Assembly: GCA_002398515.1 (NCBI GenBank)
Contig: DGZL01000036.1
Span: forward strand, 1 to 13,202
Length of the DNA: 13,202 nucleotides
Source: Firmicutes bacterium UBA4981
GTDB taxonomy: Bacteria; Bacillota; SHA-98; UBA4971
Reading direction: 5' to 3'
Below are positions 10,909 to 13,202 of this stretch, piece after piece (within the stretch, counting starts at the first letter, position 1; each line of letters begins with the position of its first letter). Under the pieces are notes generated by a model. It was not told the origin of the DNA. It saw only the letters and a program-made list of their open reading frames with translations, and made no database searches. Both the position numbers and the translations under genes were made by a program.

Positions 10909-13202
10909 TTGCTTGAATTCACAGACGGCAAAGTAATTCCAGTTGACCTGGAAGACGAGATGAAGCGCTCGTACATGTTGTACTCGATGAGTGTAATAGT
11001 AGGGAGAGCCCTTCCTGATGTTCGTGATGGTTTAAAGCCTATCCACAGGCGTATTCTTTATGCCATGAATGAGATAGGCCTTACTTCAGAGAAACCACAC
11101 CGCAAGTCTGCCACAATCGTAGGAGAGGTTATGGGTAAATACCACCCCCACGGGGATGCCGCTATTTATGACGCCCTGGTGAGGATGGCTCAAGACTTCT
11201 CACAAAGATACATCTTGATAGACGGACACGGGAACTTTGGCTCAGTTGACGGGGATCCCCCTGCTGCAATGCGATATACCGAAGCTCGAATGGCTAAGAT
11301 ATCCCAGAAGCTCTTGGCAGACATAGATAAAGATACAGTAGATTTCGCGCCCAACTTCGATGAATCACTGAAAGAACCTAAGGTGATCCCTTGTCGTTTT
11401 CCAAACCTCCTTGTAAATGGGTCTTCAGGGATTGCTGTAGGAATGGCTACCAACATCCCTCCTCACAACTTAGGGGAAGTCATTGACGGGACTATTATGC
11501 TTATAGACAACCCCGATGCCACAGTGGAGGATTTGATGACTGTCATAAAGGGGCCTGACTTCCCAACCGGCGCGCTAATTGTGGGAAGGGAAGGGATACG
11601 GGATGCATATACCACAGGCAGAGGTTCTGTTAGAATGCGAGCTCGCGCCCAAATCGAAACGCTTTCCGGAGGAAAGAATCGCATTGTAGTTTCGGAGATT
11701 CCGTATCAAGTGAATAAATCAAGGCTAGTTGAGAATATCGCGGAATTGGTCCGTGATAAGAAGATCGACGGCATTACCGACCTTAGGGACGAAAGCGACA
11801 GGGAAGGTATGCGAATTGTCATTGACATCAGGCGAGATGCAAACCCCCATATTATACTAAATCAACTCTATAGGCACACTCAGATGCAGTCGACCTTCGG
11901 AGTGATCATGTTAGTTGTCGTTAACGGGAAGCCTAAGATTCTTGACCTCAAGAGCGTGATTCATTATTACATTGAATATCAAGAAGAGGTTGTAGTAAGA
12001 CGAACGAAATTTGATCTCAATAAGGCTGAGGAAAGAGCGCATATCCTTGAAGGGCTTAAGATAGCCTTAGATAACTTAGATGCTGTTATCAGTTTGATTC
12101 GAGGATCCCGAACGCCGGATATTGCCAGGGAAGGCCTGATGAAGAATTTCAACCTTTCACAAAAACAAGCTCAGGCCATCCTTGATATGAGGCTCCAGAG
12201 ACTAACCGGCCTCGAGCGAAGGAAAATCGAAGATGAGCTCAGAAACGTTGCGAAACTAATAGGAAAACTCAAAGACATCCTTGCTGATGAGCGAAAAGTG
12301 CTTCGCATAATCAAGGACGAGTTACTGGAAATCAAAGAAGAGTTCGCTGATGCCAGAAGAACCAAGATTACTGTTGGGAGTTCAAGATTCGACGTTGAAG
12401 ACTTGATAGCTGAAGAGGATATTGCGGTAACCTTGACTCACCAAGGGTATATCAAAAGACTGCCTTTGAATACCTATAGAAGTCAAAGGCGGGGGGGCCG
12501 AGGTATCACCGGAATGAACACCAAGGAAGAGGACTTTGTTGAGCACTTATTCATCGCGACTACGCTCAACTACATCCTTTTCTTTACAGATAAAGGAAGA
12601 GTGTATTCACTAAAAGCCTATGAGGTTCCGGAAGCAAGCCGTCAAGCCAGAGGTACTGCTGTCGTGAACCTGATACCCTTGATGCCTGACGAAACCATCA
12701 GGGCAGTCATACCTATCCGGACATTTGCGCCTGATAGATGCCTTTTTATGGGTACGAGACACGGAGTGGTAAAGAAAACAGCTCTGCCTGATTTCGATAC
12801 CAAGAGGAAAGGCGGACTCATAGCAATTCGCCTCGACCCAGACGACGACCTGGTCAGTGTAAAGCCGACTACCGGAAAGCAGGACGTAATAATTGCCACT
12901 GCCCAAGGCAGGGCCCTTCGGTTCAATGAACAAGGCGTCCGCTCAATGGGTCGCGATACCAGAGGGGTTAGAGGAATTGACCTTGCAAAGGGAGATACAG
13001 TCATAGGCATGGATGTAGTCAAAGAAGATCGCGACTTCTTGGTTGTGACTGAAAACGGCTTTGGAAAGAGAACTCCTTTGGATCAATACCGCACCTATTC
13101 TCGGGCCAGGAAAGGTGTCAGAACCATTAAGCTTACAGACAGAAGCGGCTTGGCAGTAGCTGTCAAAGTCCTTGACGGCGATGATGAGCTTATGTGTATC
13201 TC
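10909..13202 (+). CDS. gyrA: DNA gyrase subunit A (partial, C-terminus beyond window)
   Basis: The frame stays open for 764 codons to the window edge. The start is TTG 10909, 8 nt after GAGGAGGT. The breakage-reunion domain has MSVIVGRALPDVRDGLKP, HPHGDAAIYDALVRMAQ (79-95), GNFGSVDGDPPAAMRYTEAR and the catalytic tyrosine Y123. A helical coiled-coil region lies at about 365-485. The C-terminal DNA-wrapping pinwheel begins near 500 and contains the GyrA box QRRGGRG (526-532). This box is what distinguishes gyrase from ParC; its sixth position is Arg rather than the common Lys. The quinolone-contact position equivalent to E. coli Ser83 is Ala84 here. Seven consecutive G bases (12491-12497) encode part of the box, and the frame is intact across them. 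About 50-100 residues are likely missing, judged from usual lengths. Confidence 0.98.
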   Translation, partial: MLEFTDGKVIPVDLEDEMKRSYMLYSMSVIVGRALPDVRDGLKPIHRRILYAMNEIGLTSEKPHRKSATIVGEVMGKYHPHGDAAIYDALVRMAQDFSQRYILIDGHGNFGSVDGDPPAAMRYTEARMAKISQKLLADIDKDTVDFAPNFDESLKEPKVIPCRFPNLLVNGSSGIAVGMATNIPPHNLGEVIDGTIMLIDNPDATVEDLMTVIKGPDFPTGALIVGREGIRDAYTTGRGSVRMRARAQIETLSGGKNRIVVSEIPYQVNKSRLVENIAELVRDKKIDGITDLRDESDREGMRIVIDIRRDANPHIILNQLYRHTQMQSTFGVIMLVVVNGKPKILDLKSVIHYYIEYQEEVVVRRTKFDLNKAEERAHILEGLKIALDNLDAVISLIRGSRTPDIAREGLMKNFNLSQKQAQAILDMRLQRLTGLERRKIEDELRNVAKLIGKLKDILADERKVLRIIKDELLEIKEEFADARRTKITVGSSRFDVEDLIAEEDIAVTLTHQGYIKRLPLNTYRSQRRGGRGITGMNTKEEDFVEHLFIATTLNYILFFTDKGRVYSLKAYEVPEASRQARGTAVVNLIPLMPDETIRAVIPIRTFAPDRCLFMGTRHGVVKKTALPDFDTKRKGGLIAIRLDPDDDLVSVKPTTGKQDVIIATAQGRALRFNEQGVRSMGRDTRGVRGIDLAKGDTVIGMDVVKEDRDFLVVTENGFGKRTPLDQYRTYSRARKGVRTIKLTDRSGLAVAVKVLDGDDELMCI

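Noticed and set aside
12491..12497. Run of seven G as a possible frameshift in gyrA
   Set aside because: The frame encodes the GyrA box QRRGGRG correctly and stays open to the window end.
12610..13022. Minus-strand open frames (107 and 126 aa) opposite gyrA
   Set aside because: Antisense shadows of the gyrA C-terminal domain with no recognisable protein features.
1..13202. CRISPR array, insertion sequence, tRNA or rRNA
   Set aside because: No spaced long repeats, transposase-like frames, terminal inverted repeats or tRNA cloverleaf sequences were seen.

Overview
The window carries the chromosomal replication origin (oriC) of a Gram-positive bacterium of the Firmicutes (Bacillota), most likely a Clostridia-type lineage. 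The evidence is the gene order khpB/jag - yidC - yidD - rnpA - rpmH | oriC | dnaA - dnaN - yaaA - recF - (DUF721) - remB - gyrB - gyrA, purine-rich Shine-Dalgarno sites before most genes, and TTATNCACA DnaA boxes. The species cannot be named from the sequence alone.

Left arm (1-1733, all minus strand): a divergent operon reads away from the origin. It starts from a TTGACA/TATACT promoter and encodes ribosomal protein L34 (44 aa), the RNase P protein, the YidD insertion factor, a YidC/Oxa1 insertase and the N-terminus of the Jag/KhpB RNA-binding protein, which is cut by the window edge.

Origin (1734-5058): the origin is bipartite. A first cluster of DnaA boxes (2056-2249), followed by three regularly spaced TTTCCACA units (2287-2319), lies between rpmH and a 316-aa gene. 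That gene encodes a GHKL ATPase joined to a C-terminal winged helix and sits directly upstream of dnaA. A second cluster lies between dnaA and dnaN. It ends in a textbook basal unwinding system: DnaA box, short GC-rich step, five uninterrupted DnaA-trios, then AT-rich DNA. A degenerate copy of the same unit occurs on the opposite strand about 38 bp away and faces the first one.

Right arm (5059-13202, all plus strand): the sliding clamp gene dnaN, an S4-domain protein, recF, a DUF721/DciA-like gene and a RemB-like DUF370 gene are packed closely, with overlaps or short gaps. A 456-bp non-coding segment follows. It carries a strong extended -10 promoter and a structured leader for gyrB, and gyrA (truncated by the window edge) follows 22 bp after gyrB. 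Every gene is transcribed away from the origin, so both arms are co-directional with the two replication forks.

Together the genes cover origin recognition (DnaA), possibly helicase loading (DUF721/DciA-like), processivity (DnaN), repair of stalled forks (RecF), supercoiling (GyrAB) and, on the left, translation and membrane insertion. The least explained items are the GHKL-winged-helix protein inside the origin, the facing unwinding elements, and the gyrB leader.
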